From NCBI RefSeq assembly GCF_000621485.1, contig NZ_JHYF01000013.1:1-64000 (forward strand): a stretch of DNA of 64,000 bases, given 5' to 3'. This DNA comes from Alkaliphilus transvaalensis ATCC 700919 (GTDB taxonomy: Bacteria; Bacillota; Clostridia; Peptostreptococcales; Natronincolaceae). Position numbers and translations under genes: made by a program. Numbering within the stretch: the first letter of the stretch is position 1; each line of letters begins with the position of its first letter. Below are positions 1-8,208 of the stretch, piece after piece. The notes below the pieces were generated by a model. It ran no database searches and was not told where the DNA came from. It saw only the letters and a program-made list of their open reading frames with translations.

Positions 1-203
1 AAGGAAAATCTTTTGACCTATTGAGCCAGGAAGCTATAACATTACTGCAGAATCATATCAATAGCGAAGCAAGAGACAGTCTAAATGGCTGTACGCCTTA
101 TAAACTGTCTACTCTTCTTCTGGATCAAGAACTTCATAAGTATTTAAAATTGATAGAAATAGAACCTGATGAAGTGACTTTGAAACCAGAACTACTTAAA
201 TAA
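1..203 (+). CDS. IS30-family transposase, C-terminal part (cut by window edge)
   Basis: The frame is open from base 3 to the TAA at 201-203, so this is the tail of a longer gene. The TTG at 21 is not a start. The residues HINSEARDSLNG followed by TPYKL, and the ending EVTLKPELLK, match the C-terminal end of the integrase-like catalytic domain of IS30-type transposases as I know them. These enzymes cut and join IS ends with a DDE active site, which would lie left of the window. The C-terminal end looks intact. The IS right end should lie within roughly 100 bases after the stop, but I could not define its terminal repeat. Confidence 0.72.
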   Translation, partial: GKSFDLLSQEAITLLQNHINSEARDSLNGCTPYKLSTLLLDQELHKYLKLIEIEPDEVTLKPELLK

Positions 204-668
204 AATAGATGTCGCACAGGCAGATTTCACTGTATAGAAGTTAGTCTTACACGAAGGCATGTGGAATTTAGTCTCGCACACTATTTTCAGATGCCTCTTG
301 GTCATGCATAAAAGTCTATTGGTTAATGCCTGTAATATAAGTATAGACTAAAATTAGCCTTTTGATAAGGGTCAAAAAAGGAAGTTAATCCTGCATAAAA
401 GAGTAACTTCCGTGTAACTGGAATTTAGTTTTTCATTCAACGCAGATTATTTAAATAATAAACATAAACTAACCTAAAATGAAAACTAAAATGAAATTTT
501 AAACTAGGTCTACTAACACCAAGATCATAACAGCAACAGATTAATTTAACCCTTCTGTTGCTGTTATGATCCTATTCTTTTTTATTTATTCTTTTTTATT
601 TATTCTTTTTTATTTATTCTTTTTTATTTATTCTTTTTATTTATTCTTTTTTATTTATTCTTTTTTAT
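204..668. other. Intergenic region with hairpins and tandem repeat
   Basis: This gap lies between the transposase tail and the rubredoxin gene. It holds three structures. An 8-bp hairpin, GGAAGTTA / TAACTTCC, spans 380-411, and its loop GCATAAAAGAG recurs near 8349. A perfect 18-bp inverted repeat spans 523-571. A 14-bp tandem repeat starts at 573. No convincing coding sequence is visible. The first 100 bases presumably contain the IS end. Confidence 0.6.
523..571 (+). terminator. Perfect 18-bp inverted repeat, probable terminator
   Basis: GATCATAACAGCAACAGA (523-540) pairs perfectly with 554-571 around a 13-base loop. On the plus strand it is followed by a T-rich tract, CTATTCTTTTTT. On the minus strand there is no T-run, so it may act mainly for plus-strand transcripts from the IS side, or simply block read-through both ways. 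Confidence 0.5.
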
Positions 669-682
669 TTATTCTTTTTCAA
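573..682. repeat. 14-bp AT-rich tandem repeat, about 7.5 copies
   Basis: The unit TATTCTTTTTTATT repeats head to tail, with one 13-bp copy. The last partial copy (TATTCTTTTTC) is the end of the rubredoxin coding sequence on the minus strand, so the array appears to have grown from the 3' end of that gene. Read on the minus strand, the unit begins AATAAAAAAG and carries stop codons. Confidence 0.85.
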
Positions 683-830
683 TAAATGCCATCTTTGGTT
701 GATTACATGTAGGGCATTTCCAGTCATCGGGTAGTTCATCAAAACTGGTATTTGCTTTAATATCATGGGTCCAATCTCCTTTGGCTGGTCTATAAACATA
801 ACCACAAACGGTACACTTGTAATCCTTCAT
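669..830 (-). CDS. Rubredoxin
   Basis: This 53-residue protein is a small iron-sulfur electron carrier of the cytoplasm. It typically passes electrons from NAD(P)H:rubredoxin reductases to oxygen- or peroxide-detoxifying enzymes in anaerobes. Two CxxC knuckles are visible: C6-T-V-C9-G-Y and C39-P-T-C42. With the aromatic residues Y4, Y11, Y13 and W38 and the DELPDDW segment before the second knuckle, this is the complete family signature and normal length. The ATG at 828-830 is preceded by AGGAGAGG at good spacing. It stands alone between an IS remnant and a plus-strand gene. Its stop codon TAA overlaps the start of the tandem repeat. Confidence 0.95.
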   Translation of the reverse strand: MKDYKCTVCGYVYRPAKGDWTHDIKANTSFDELPDDWKCPTCNQPKMAFIEKE

Positions 831-993
831 CTAAATGATCCTCTCCTCTATCGGTGTTATATTAGTAGTGTTTTATAACGTTTCCTACTTTAAATTGAAT
901 TATACCCAAAAAACCAGTGCTCTTACCATTTAAAAGTAATAGTACATAGTGTCTTTAACATATACTCTATGGGGATTTTAAGGAGGGTTATAA

Positions 994-2130
994 ATGTTTA
1001 TATTAGTTAAATTAAAGAAAATTAAATTGATCATAATGACTCTTGTTTTTTTACTTATTCTAAGTTTGGGACTTGGCTTCATTTATTGGAGAAATTATTA
1101 TCTTACTGCTGAAGTCTCCATCAATGAAGATTTAAAGATGCAACTTACAAATAAAATAGAAGAAATTTTAAATATTCGAAATCAGGCCTATTTAGATATG
1201 GATATTGACACCATTAGTAATCTTTATAATAAAGAAATTAGAAATAGTCTATGGGCCTTTGAATACGAAGAAAGAAAAATGAATAACATACAAAAATGGT
1301 CTCATCAACAATCTGTGGAGTTTAAGAAGATTAACTCGCAAGTTGTTGTAAAAAGCGGAAAAGAAAAGGGCGAAGGCTATAGTGTTTATATGCTGGTAAA
1401 TACAGAATACATCTATACCTATACCGATGAACCAGAAACTATTAACTCTTTTAGATTAGGTAGCTATCATACGATTGATATCTCTCCAATGAAAGAGGAC
1501 TGGGTTATTATCAAGGAATGGTATGCCGATCCCTTCATGGTTACATTTAATTCCTTAAGTGAAGAAAAAATAGCCACCATCAATGGGATTATTCTAGATG
1601 GTAAAGAAAAGGACTTTTCAGAACTCAATGAAAGAAGGGTTAATGCTGTAGCCTATGCCGACAAGTATTCTGGAGCAGCAAGCCTACCTGAATATGGCTT
1701 TCAATATAACACTAAGTATCGAGATTATAACCCTCTAGGGGGTGATTGTGCTAATTTTGCATCTCAAATTTTATTTGAAGGTGGTGGCTTCAAGAAAAAT
1801 CGTACTTGGAATTATGAGCGGGGAGCTGGTAGCAGATCATGGCTTAATGCCCATGCCTTTAACAATTATATGGTTAATAGTGGCAGAGCTTCGGTTATTA
1901 TAAGGGGTAGCTATGAACAAGTTTTAAAAGAATCATATAAGCTATTACCGGGAGACTATGTAGCCTATGAAAAAAAAGGAGAAGTAGTTCATATCTCCGT
2001 TGTAACAGGTACAGATTCAAAAGGATTTCCCCTAGTTAATTCTCATAATGCCGACCGACACAGAACCCCCTTCGATATTGGTTGGAATACCAACGGAATT
2101 AAATTCTGGTTAGTACGGGTTCATTACTAA
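994..2130 (+). CDS. Membrane-anchored protein with amidase_6-type domain
   Basis: The 378-residue protein has a short basic N-terminus and one membrane segment at about residues 10-31. A middle region of mixed structure follows (about 40-210). The C-terminal domain (about 215-378) resembles the putative amidase (amidase_6, NlpC/P60-like papain fold) family. The likely catalytic cysteine is C252 in GGDCANFASQ; H333 in VVHISVV and the NSHNADR segment (349-355) would supply the histidine and polar partner. Such proteins are thought to cleave amide bonds in cell-wall peptides outside the membrane, but the substrate is not known. The ATG follows AAGGAGGG at good spacing. It appears to be a single-gene unit ended by the terminator at 2152-2236. 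Confidence 0.75.
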   Translation: MFILVKLKKIKLIIMTLVFLLILSLGLGFIYWRNYYLTAEVSINEDLKMQLTNKIEEILNIRNQAYLDMDIDTISNLYNKEIRNSLWAFEYEERKMNNIQKWSHQQSVEFKKINSQVVVKSGKEKGEGYSVYMLVNTEYIYTYTDEPETINSFRLGSYHTIDISPMKEDWVIIKEWYADPFMVTFNSLSEEKIATINGIILDGKEKDFSELNERRVNAVAYADKYSGAASLPEYGFQYNTKYRDYNPLGGDCANFASQILFEGGGFKKNRTWNYERGAGSRSWLNAHAFNNYMVNSGRASVIIRGSYEQVLKESYKLLPGDYVAYEKKGEVVHISVVTGTDSKGFPLVNSHNADRHRTPFDIGWNTNGIKFWLVRVHY

Positions 2131-2151
2131 ATAAAAAAATGTATCTAATCT

Positions 2152-2236
2152 AAAAAAACAGCCTACCTCTTTTTAAAATGTCCTTAACATAACTTAGGGT
2201 TCACTTAATTATAGAAAGAAGGGAAGCTGTTTTTTT
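2152..2236. terminator. Bidirectional terminator between convergent genes
   Basis: AAAAAAACAGC (2152-2162) pairs with GCTGTTTTTTT (2226-2236), with further partial pairing inside (CTACCTCTTT with AAAGAAGGGAAG). It has A-runs and T-runs on both sides. It separates the plus-strand amidase-like gene from the minus-strand Gate-protein operon. Confidence 0.7.
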
Positions 2237-2275
2237 ATTTTCATTACTTTAGATTGCGTAATCAGTATTGGTTAT

Positions 2276-2752
2276 TTATATACTTTGATCAACTTCATCA
2301 ATGGTTTCCTCTTTAAAATTATTTAAAGATAGTTTTCTAGATAAAATATAGGTTAAGACGAAGGCGGCTACTAATCTAGTCCCTAAGAGCAGGTACCCAT
2401 TGGCTCCAACTGCTACAAATAACAAGGTATCTTCGAAAACAGCATGGCAAGTAGCTAAAAATACTGTAATGAGAAAAAGATCCCGCTTATTAAGGTTTCC
2501 TTCCTTAGCACTCTGTATAATTACGCCAGCCCCATAGGATAAACCAAAAATAATCCCCACCAAAAGTGGCAAGACTGTTTCATTAGAGGTTTTAAATAGC
2601 TTTGCTAAAAAATGAAAAGGCCCAGTAATTTTATCTAAAATCTTATAGTCCTTTAAAATTTGAAGAATTAGCATGATAGGAATAATGATAATAGCGATTG
2701 AGTAAACAGATTCAATGCTACCAATTGTTGCTTCCTTTAAAATTTCTATCAT
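2276..2752 (-). CDS. Nucleoside-recognition (Gate) domain membrane protein, second of pair
   Basis: This 158-residue integral membrane protein has about four hydrophobic segments. The core LLVGIIFGLSYGAGVI and the following charged loop, EGNLNKRD, resemble the nucleoside-recognition/Gate family, the fold of concentrative nucleoside carriers and of spore-maturation SpmA/SpmB and YjiG/YjiH-type proteins. The start overlaps the stop of the gene at 2749-3177 by 4 bases. The two half-size proteins are therefore likely made together and may form one heteromeric channel or carrier. The substrate cannot be read from the sequence. It is the last gene of the NhaC-Gate-Gate run. Confidence 0.7.
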   Translation of the reverse strand: MIEILKEATIGSIESVYSIAIIIIPIMLILQILKDYKILDKITGPFHFLAKLFKTSNETVLPLLVGIIFGLSYGAGVIIQSAKEGNLNKRDLFLITVFLATCHAVFEDTLLFVAVGANGYLLLGTRLVAAFVLTYILSRKLSLNNFKEETIDEVDQSI

Positions 2753-3177
2753 ATCAATGCACCAATCCTTCCTATAATCATACCCGATATAACTGCTAAA
2801 CCAATTCTAATTAAAATGACCTGTAGTCCGCTAATTCCCAGCTTCTTAGACACCGCTGTTTCTACCAATAAGGAGTGGGAGAAGGAAAGCATCATTGCAA
2901 TCGTTGTAATCTCTAGAGATGTTAACTCTATAGCAGTAATCGCACCTATGGCTGCATATAGATTTAAAACATTTCCTAAAACTAGTATTATAGCTGCCTC
3001 TCCCGGAAGGTTGAATATAGCCATTACAGGTCTAAAAATAACGGCAATCCCATCTATAATGGGAGTATATTTCAGAAATGTTACTACAAAATAAACTGGA
3101 ATAATTATTTTTGCCAACATCCAAGTCGTCTCAAAACCTTTTTTTAAACCTGTCTTTACTGAATTGATTAGCATCAT
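2749..3177 (-). CDS. Nucleoside-recognition (Gate) domain membrane protein, first of pair
   Basis: This 142-residue protein has about four hydrophobic helices, including AAIILVLGNVLNLYAAIGAI and a C-terminal helix ending GMIIGRIGALI. It resembles the first half of split Gate-domain proteins. It starts with two ATGs behind GGGAG. It lies 27 bases after the antiporter gene and overlaps the next gene by 4 bases, which implies translational coupling. A role in ion or nucleoside movement linked to the antiporter is possible but is inference only. Confidence 0.7.
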   Translation of the reverse strand: MMLINSVKTGLKKGFETTWMLAKIIIPVYFVVTFLKYTPIIDGIAVIFRPVMAIFNLPGEAAIILVLGNVLNLYAAIGAITAIELTSLEITTIAMMLSFSHSLLVETAVSKKLGISGLQVILIRIGLAVISGMIIGRIGALI

Positions 3178-3204
3178 TACTGTATTCTCCCTTTCTTTAA
3201 GTCA

Positions 3205-4605
3205 TTATTCAAGGTTATGAACATTAGGGTTAGACCTAAACCTATGGTATTTTTTACCTTTAAATAAATAGAGTGATATTAATGAAATTACTGGAGCAAT
3301 ATAACATAATATAGCATACGGCCCATAGGCAACTGCTGATATACCAGAGATCATTCCTATAATTAGGGCATTAACATTCCAGGGTATTATTGGAGCAATA
3401 ATTGTTCCAGTATCTGAAATTGTCCTAGCAAGGGTTGTCGCTTCTACCCCAAATTCCTCATACTTTTCTTTAAACAGCCTGCCTGGGAGGATAATTCCAA
3501 CGGATTGATCACAAGTAACAATAGTTAAGATACTACTAATTAGTCCTGTTTTAAAGATCAACTGCCCTTCAGTTTTAATTGAAGCTATTGTTTTACTAAT
3601 CATTGGTTTGATTAATCCCGAACTTTCCAACAGACTACTTAAACAGACGGCTCCTGCCACAATTAAAACCACCTCTATCATAGAAACTACTCCACCGCTC
3701 ACTAAAATATCATTTAGTTGTTGAGATTCTGTCGTTCCTTTAAATCCCCAAAACATAGCATGTAAAACCGAAGCAAAGGCCACCTTCTGCAAAAAAACAC
3801 TAACCACAATTCCTCCAACTAAACCAAGGGAAATTGTTTTAATGGTTTTAAATCCTAATATTGATAAACTTAAAATGCCAACAGGTAAAAGAAATAACCA
3901 CGGCGAAATATAAAACCCACCTAAAATTGCCTCTTGATATTCTCCAATACTTGGGGAATTTAAAGAAACGATATAATTTCTACCTATATAATAATATACA
4001 AGTGAAGTAACTAACATGGTTGGTATTAGGGTTATGATCATGGCCTTAAAGGCATCTTGATACTTCAGTTTTGTAGCTTCCAAAGTTAAATTTAGCAAAC
4101 CAGATATTGGTGAAATTTTATCAGCAATGAAGGCTCCCGAAATAACTGCCCCTAACAAAATATGGGCTGGTATACCAAAGCCCCTTCCGATCCCCAACAA
4201 AGCCAACCCGATTGTACTAATTGTTCCGATTGCTGTTCCCATAAAAACTGCCATTAATGAGGTAATCAAAAAGGCTGCTAATAAAAAGTTCATTCCCCTC
4301 ATATATTCGAGTCCATAAAAGATCATGGTCGGTACAACGCCCGAAGACAACCAGACCGATACAGTAGCCCCTATCAGCAAAATTAGTAAATAGATAGTTT
4401 TACATTCTAATATACCTTCACAAATTAGCTCCTTTAACTTTTTTACACCCATTCCCCTCTTGATTAGAATGTAAGAGGTTAATGAAATGCTCCCTAAAAA
4501 TCCAAAGAGCAAAGATATATTTAATAATATACAAATTAAAATAAAAGAGACTATCATCATTAATAAAATAGGCGTATCCTTTGGCTTGATTCGTAAATGC
4601 TCCAT
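3205..4605 (-). CDS. NhaC-family Na+/H+ antiporter
   Basis: The 466-residue polytopic protein has about 11-12 membrane segments. The conserved stretches FMGTAIGTISTIGLALLGIG and GAVISGAFIADKISPISG are typical of the NhaC antiporter family, in which the D-K-x-S-P motif lies in the ion pathway. Family members exchange cytoplasmic Na+ (or a small organic acid in malate-lactate relatives such as MleN) for H+. The later CDQSVGIILPGRLF and the IAPIIPWN segment are also family features. The start has AGGGAAGCTT before the ATG. It is first in a three-gene run. The exact substrate pair is open. Confidence 0.85.
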   Translation of the reverse strand: MEHLRIKPKDTPILLMMIVSFILICILLNISLLFGFLGSISLTSYILIKRGMGVKKLKELICEGILECKTIYLLILLIGATVSVWLSSGVVPTMIFYGLEYMRGMNFLLAAFLITSLMAVFMGTAIGTISTIGLALLGIGRGFGIPAHILLGAVISGAFIADKISPISGLLNLTLEATKLKYQDAFKAMIITLIPTMLVTSLVYYYIGRNYIVSLNSPSIGEYQEAILGGFYISPWLFLLPVGILSLSILGFKTIKTISLGLVGGIVVSVFLQKVAFASVLHAMFWGFKGTTESQQLNDILVSGGVVSMIEVVLIVAGAVCLSSLLESSGLIKPMISKTIASIKTEGQLIFKTGLISSILTIVTCDQSVGIILPGRLFKEKYEEFGVEATTLARTISDTGTIIAPIIPWNVNALIIGMISGISAVAYGPYAILCYIAPVISLISLYLFKGKKYHRFRSNPNVHNLE

Positions 4606-4816
4606 AAGCTTCCCTACCCTTTGTTTTGATTTAAGAAAATTCAGCTCTACTAATTATTATACAGTAAACAACCACCCCTTTACAATAAAGAGGATATTTT
4701 TAAATGAAGAGATTATTCCACATTCTTCCTCCATTTGCAGTAGATAGTCAATCCTTTCGTTTTAGGATATAATGGATATAGATTAGAGGTGTTTTATTGG
4801 ATTAGGGGGTGATGAC

Positions 4817-6139
4817 TTGAAGCATTTCTCAGAAGAACTGAAGAAAATTAAAGTTTTGCAAAAGGTTGATCTTGTAGGCTTAAGGCTTTATATTAAGCAT
4901 AATCACCCTGAATACGATCAAAGAAAACGGGCTATTGCCTTGGCTACTAGCATTCGGTCAATTATTAGTCAGCATCTAGAGGGCCTACCGCAAAGTCATC
5001 AGCAAGCCCTATTAAAACAGATTATTACTGGCTCACTACTAACAAAAGAAGAAGGTCTATTTTTAAGTGATGTCCTTGAAACCGCCCTCTCTCTTGACAT
5101 AGAAGAAACAGATTACATAGAAGGGTTGTGTCATTGGGTAAATGGCCATATTTCTAACCCTATAGCCCTAGAAGACATGTTGGAATACCAACAAACAGTA
5201 AAGATCCTCCAAAAAGAAACTACAATAAAAGAGATCCAAACCCCTAATAAGACCGAAGAAGATGCCACTCCCGATGAAATTAAAGGTAAGATAGTTAAAG
5301 ATGATTTAATTAAAAATGAGATAGTAGAAGATAAGATAATTGAAAATAAGAACAGCGATGATTTCACAGTTGTTAGGGAAGAAGTAACGGAAGATAAAAC
5401 TACTAAGGATAACTTCATTAATTTAATTAAGATTGAAGAAATAAAAGAAGTGTTAGGAGTCCTTACAAGTAAATTTAAGTTAATAGTAGCAGATCTTCGA
5501 ATAAAAGAAGTAATAGATCATATAAAAGATAAATGTTTACACTTAAATAAAAAATTACAGCTAACAAAACAAAAACTATTACTGATTCCGCTTCTGGCAA
5601 TACTTCTTGCAGTATCCTTCTTTTTTCCTAAAGAAATGAAACCAAAAGAACCGGCAGTTATCTTTTTAGATTTACCTATATCCTACGAATATCCCGTTTT
5701 TCCTGCTGTTTTTCAGTACCGAGATATTAACGAAGATAAATTAAAGGCTTATTTAAATAGTAGAAATTCTATTCTTGAAGAAGAACCTTATTTTTCTGCA
5801 ATAATAAGTACTGCTGAAGAATTTCAATTGAACCCCTTAGTTTTGTTTGCTATTGCAGGCCACGAACAAGGATTTGTTCCCAAGGATCACCCTAGAGCAA
5901 CAGAAATAGCTAATAACCCCTTCAATGTTTTTTATAGCTGGCAGCATTATAATACCGACATTGTCGATACTTCTAGAATAGCTGCCCGTACTGTAATTAA
6001 TCTGTCTAAAGACAGACCCGTTGGTAAAGACCCTTTTAAATGGATAAATCGACGTTATGCTGAAGACCAAAACTGGTACAAGGGTGTTGGAGCAATTTAT
6101 AATCGTTTAGAATTAGAAGTAGAAGAAGGCCCTCCATAA
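4817..6139 (+). CDS. Single-pass membrane protein with extracytoplasmic lysozyme-like domain
   Basis: I do not recognise the N-terminal half of this 440-residue protein. Residues 1-130 look globular and cytoplasmic, and 135-240 are charged with repeated K/E/D-I patterns. A single membrane helix (about 253-270, ending FFFP) puts the C-terminal domain outside. That domain (about 315-430) contains LNPLVLFAIAGHEQGF, then NNPFNVF, and it ends WYKGVGAIYNR. This resembles the glucosaminidase/lytic-transglycosylase fold, with E350 in GHEQGF as the expected catalytic acid. The start is TTG at 4817, behind GGGGTGATGAC. A role in cell-wall trimming is inferred; the cytoplasmic domain suggests it may be coupled to something inside the cell. 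Confidence 0.6.
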   Translation: MKHFSEELKKIKVLQKVDLVGLRLYIKHNHPEYDQRKRAIALATSIRSIISQHLEGLPQSHQQALLKQIITGSLLTKEEGLFLSDVLETALSLDIEETDYIEGLCHWVNGHISNPIALEDMLEYQQTVKILQKETTIKEIQTPNKTEEDATPDEIKGKIVKDDLIKNEIVEDKIIENKNSDDFTVVREEVTEDKTTKDNFINLIKIEEIKEVLGVLTSKFKLIVADLRIKEVIDHIKDKCLHLNKKLQLTKQKLLLIPLLAILLAVSFFFPKEMKPKEPAVIFLDLPISYEYPVFPAVFQYRDINEDKLKAYLNSRNSILEEEPYFSAIISTAEEFQLNPLVLFAIAGHEQGFVPKDHPRATEIANNPFNVFYSWQHYNTDIVDTSRIAARTVINLSKDRPVGKDPFKWINRRYAEDQNWYKGVGAIYNRLELEVEEGPP

Positions 6140-6160
6140 AGTAGAGAACCTTCTTTTTTT
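6124..6160 (+). terminator. Rho-independent terminator overlapping a stop codon
   Basis: AGAAGG (6124-6129) pairs with CCTTCT (6149-6154), with inner CTC/GAG pairing, followed by a run of T. It overlaps the 3' end of the lysozyme-like gene. Confidence 0.55.
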
Positions 6161-6204
6161 GCCTGTGAGTTATTTTATTTAATCCTTTTTATTACTTTTT
6201 TGGA

Positions 6205-6252
6205 TTAGCTTTTTTATTAGCTTTTTTATTAGCTTTTTTATTAGCTTTTTAT
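6205..6252. repeat. 12-bp tandem repeat, four copies
   Basis: TTAGCTTTTTTA repeats four times, the last copy being one T short. It lies between two convergent genes, just behind the 3' end of the pseudouridine synthase gene. Confidence 0.85.
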
Positions 6253-6269
6253 TACTATGTATAATAGGT

Positions 6270-6959
6270 TTATTTGATAAGATTCAATAATACACTAAGT
6301 TCTTTATTAGTCAAATTTCGCCACTGTCCTGTCTTCAAACCATTTAAGTGAATATTCATAATCCTAATCCGCTTTAATTTCATTACTTGATAGCCAAAAA
6401 CCTGACACATTCTCCTTATTTGTCGGTTAAGACCTTGAGTCAGAATAATATTAAAGGTCTTATCATTAATTTTCCTTACTTTACAGGGCTTAGTTTTGGT
6501 TCCGAGGATCCTAACCCCTTTAGACATTCCTTCTAAAAATGAATTGTTAATCGGCTTGTTTACAGTAACAATATATTCTTTTTCATGATTGTTCTCTGCC
6601 CGTAATATTTTATTTACTATATCTCCATCATTGGTTAGTAGTATTAGTCCTTCAGAGTCTTTATCTAAACGACCTATTGGAAAAATCCGTTCTGGATGAT
6701 TAACAAAATCTACAATATTCTCCTTAACCTGTTTCTCTGTTGTTGAGGTAATACCAACCGGTTTATTAAGAGCAATGTAGACTGGCTTTTTTTTAGTACC
6801 AATAGGTTTTCCATTAACTTTAACCACATCACCTTCCTTTACAGTACTTCCTAATTCAGCCACAATTCCATTAATTGTAACACGTTTGTCGGAAATCCAT
6901 TGGTCAGCTTCCCTTCGAGAACATACTCCAGTTTCACTAATAAATTTATTAATACGCAT
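6270..6959 (-). CDS. RluF/RluB-type rRNA pseudouridine synthase
   Basis: This 229-residue protein has an N-terminal S4 RNA-binding domain ([19 protein letters not shown], about 1-45) and an RsuA/RluB-type catalytic domain. The catalytic aspartate is D99 in [19 protein letters not shown] near residue 180 is the other family hallmark. The [10 protein letters not shown] stretch and the length point to the RluF-like group, which makes pseudouridine 2604 in 23S rRNA; RluB or RsuA activity cannot be excluded. I chose the ATG at 6959, which has GAAGGG at proper distance, over an in-frame TTG 21 bases upstream, which lacks a good ribosome site. Confidence 0.85.
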   Translation of the reverse strand: MRINKFISETGVCSRREADQWISDKRVTINGIVAELGSTVKEGDVVKVNGKPIGTKKKPVYIALNKPVGITSTTEKQVKENIVDFVNHPERIFPIGRLDKDSEGLILLTNDGDIVNKILRAENNHEKEYIVTVNKPINNSFLEGMSKGVRILGTKTKPCKVRKINDKTFNIILTQGLNRQIRRMCQVFGYQVMKLKRIRIMNIHLNGLKTGQWRNLTNKELSVLLNLIK

Positions 6960-7060
6960 TGATAAGTCCCTTCTTTTCAAATGTTTTATGTTGTTCCTTC
7001 AAATTATTATACACTATCAGCCCTCAACTATACAGTAGAAACCATCAAGAAAGGATATCT

Positions 7061-7102
7061 AAAAAAAAATGACCAATACTCATATAATGAACATGGCCAT
7101 TT
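7061..7102 (-). terminator. Terminator of rsgA
   Basis: On the minus strand AAATGGCCA pairs with TGGTCATTT (one G-T pair), and a run of T follows. It lies directly behind the rsgA stop. Confidence 0.75.
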
Positions 7103-7176
7103 ATTACATTAAAACTGCTGATAAGTTTTGTATATAATTGTTGACTTAAAAGGGCTATACTAAAATAATTCATTGT

Positions 7177-8208
7177 TTATCTTTGTTTACTTTTTGATTT
7201 AGACCCTACTTTACTTGCCTTACTTTTTTTACTCTCTATATACAAGATCTCCCTTTGAAGCTTTTTGTAACTCTCAAATCTAGCTTTAGTCAAAACCCCT
7301 TCTAAGATGGCTTCTTTTACAGCACAGCCCGGCTCTTTGTCATGACTACAATCATTGAATCGGCATTCTTCTGCTAGTTCTTCAATATCACTAAAGGTTT
7401 CATGAACACCATCTTTTCCATCCCATACTTGAAACTCCCTCATTCCCGGAGTATCGATAATAATTCCCCCCTCTTTTAATGGTACCAATTGTCTATGGGT
7501 GGTAGTATGCTTCCCCTTATCATCTGCTCCTCTGATTTCCTGTACCTCTAAAATTGTTTCTTCTGACAGTTGGTTGATTAAGGTGGATTTACCAACCCCA
7601 GATGATCCTAAAATTGCTACGGTCTTACCAAAGGTTAAGTATTTTTTAACTTCATCTAACCCTGTCCCCTCCAATGAACTAATTACATGGATAGGTACCC
7701 CTACAGCAATAGCCTCTAGCTCTGCAACCTTTTCCTCTATATCTTTGCACAAATCAGCTTTACTCAAAATAATTACAGGATTTCCTCCACTTTCCCAAGC
7801 CATAGTTAAATATCTTTCTATTCTTCTAGGATTAAAATCTTTATTGAGGGAACTGACAATAAATACTGTATCAAAATTAGCCGCAATTATTTGCTCAACT
7901 AACTCCTTCCCTGCAACCTTTCTAGAAAACTTACTTTTTCTAGGTAAAATTGCTTGAATTGTTGCCTTTTGCTCATCCTCTCTAAGGGAAATCACAACCC
8001 AGTCTCCTACTGCTGGAAAATCGTCATTCCCAATAGTTTGATATCTTAGTTTTCCAGAAACTTCACCTAAAACCTCACCTACCCTTGTGATTATTCTATA
8101 GATATGTTTATGCTCAATCACAATTCTTCCAACATCATATCCTTTATTTTTATAGTTTTGAAATTCTTCTTCTAATTGATTATTCCAACCATATTTAGCT
8201 AATTCCAT
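7177..8208 (-). CDS. rsgA: Ribosome small-subunit-dependent GTPase A
   Basis: This 343-residue protein releases late 30S assembly intermediates (the YloQ/RsgA family). It shows an N-terminal OB-type domain (about 25-95) and a circularly permuted GTPase domain in the order SKADLC (G4, about 150), GSSGVGKST (G1/P-loop, about 202) and DTPGMREF (G3, about 253). A zinc-binding tail follows with CRFNDCSHDKEPGC (about 283-296). Length and motif order are typical. An ATG at 8208 directly follows a TTG at 8211; GAAGGAATG lies 7-10 bases ahead, so either could serve. A clear terminator follows, so it is probably a single-gene unit. Confidence 0.95.
   Translation of the reverse strand: MELAKYGWNNQLEEEFQNYKNKGYDVGRIVIEHKHIYRIITRVGEVLGEVSGKLRYQTIGNDDFPAVGDWVVISLREDEQKATIQAILPRKSKFSRKVAGKELVEQIIAANFDTVFIVSSLNKDFNPRRIERYLTMAWESGGNPVIILSKADLCKDIEEKVAELEAIAVGVPIHVISSLEGTGLDEVKKYLTFGKTVAILGSSGVGKSTLINQLSEETILEVQEIRGADDKGKHTTTHRQLVPLKEGGIIIDTPGMREFQVWDGKDGVHETFSDIEELAEECRFNDCSHDKEPGCAVKEAILEGVLTKARFESYKKLQREILYIESKKSKASKVGSKSKSKQR

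Noticed and set aside
204-840. CRISPR-like array from the regular 14-bp units
   Set aside because: The units are directly adjacent, with no spacers, so it is a simple tandem repeat.
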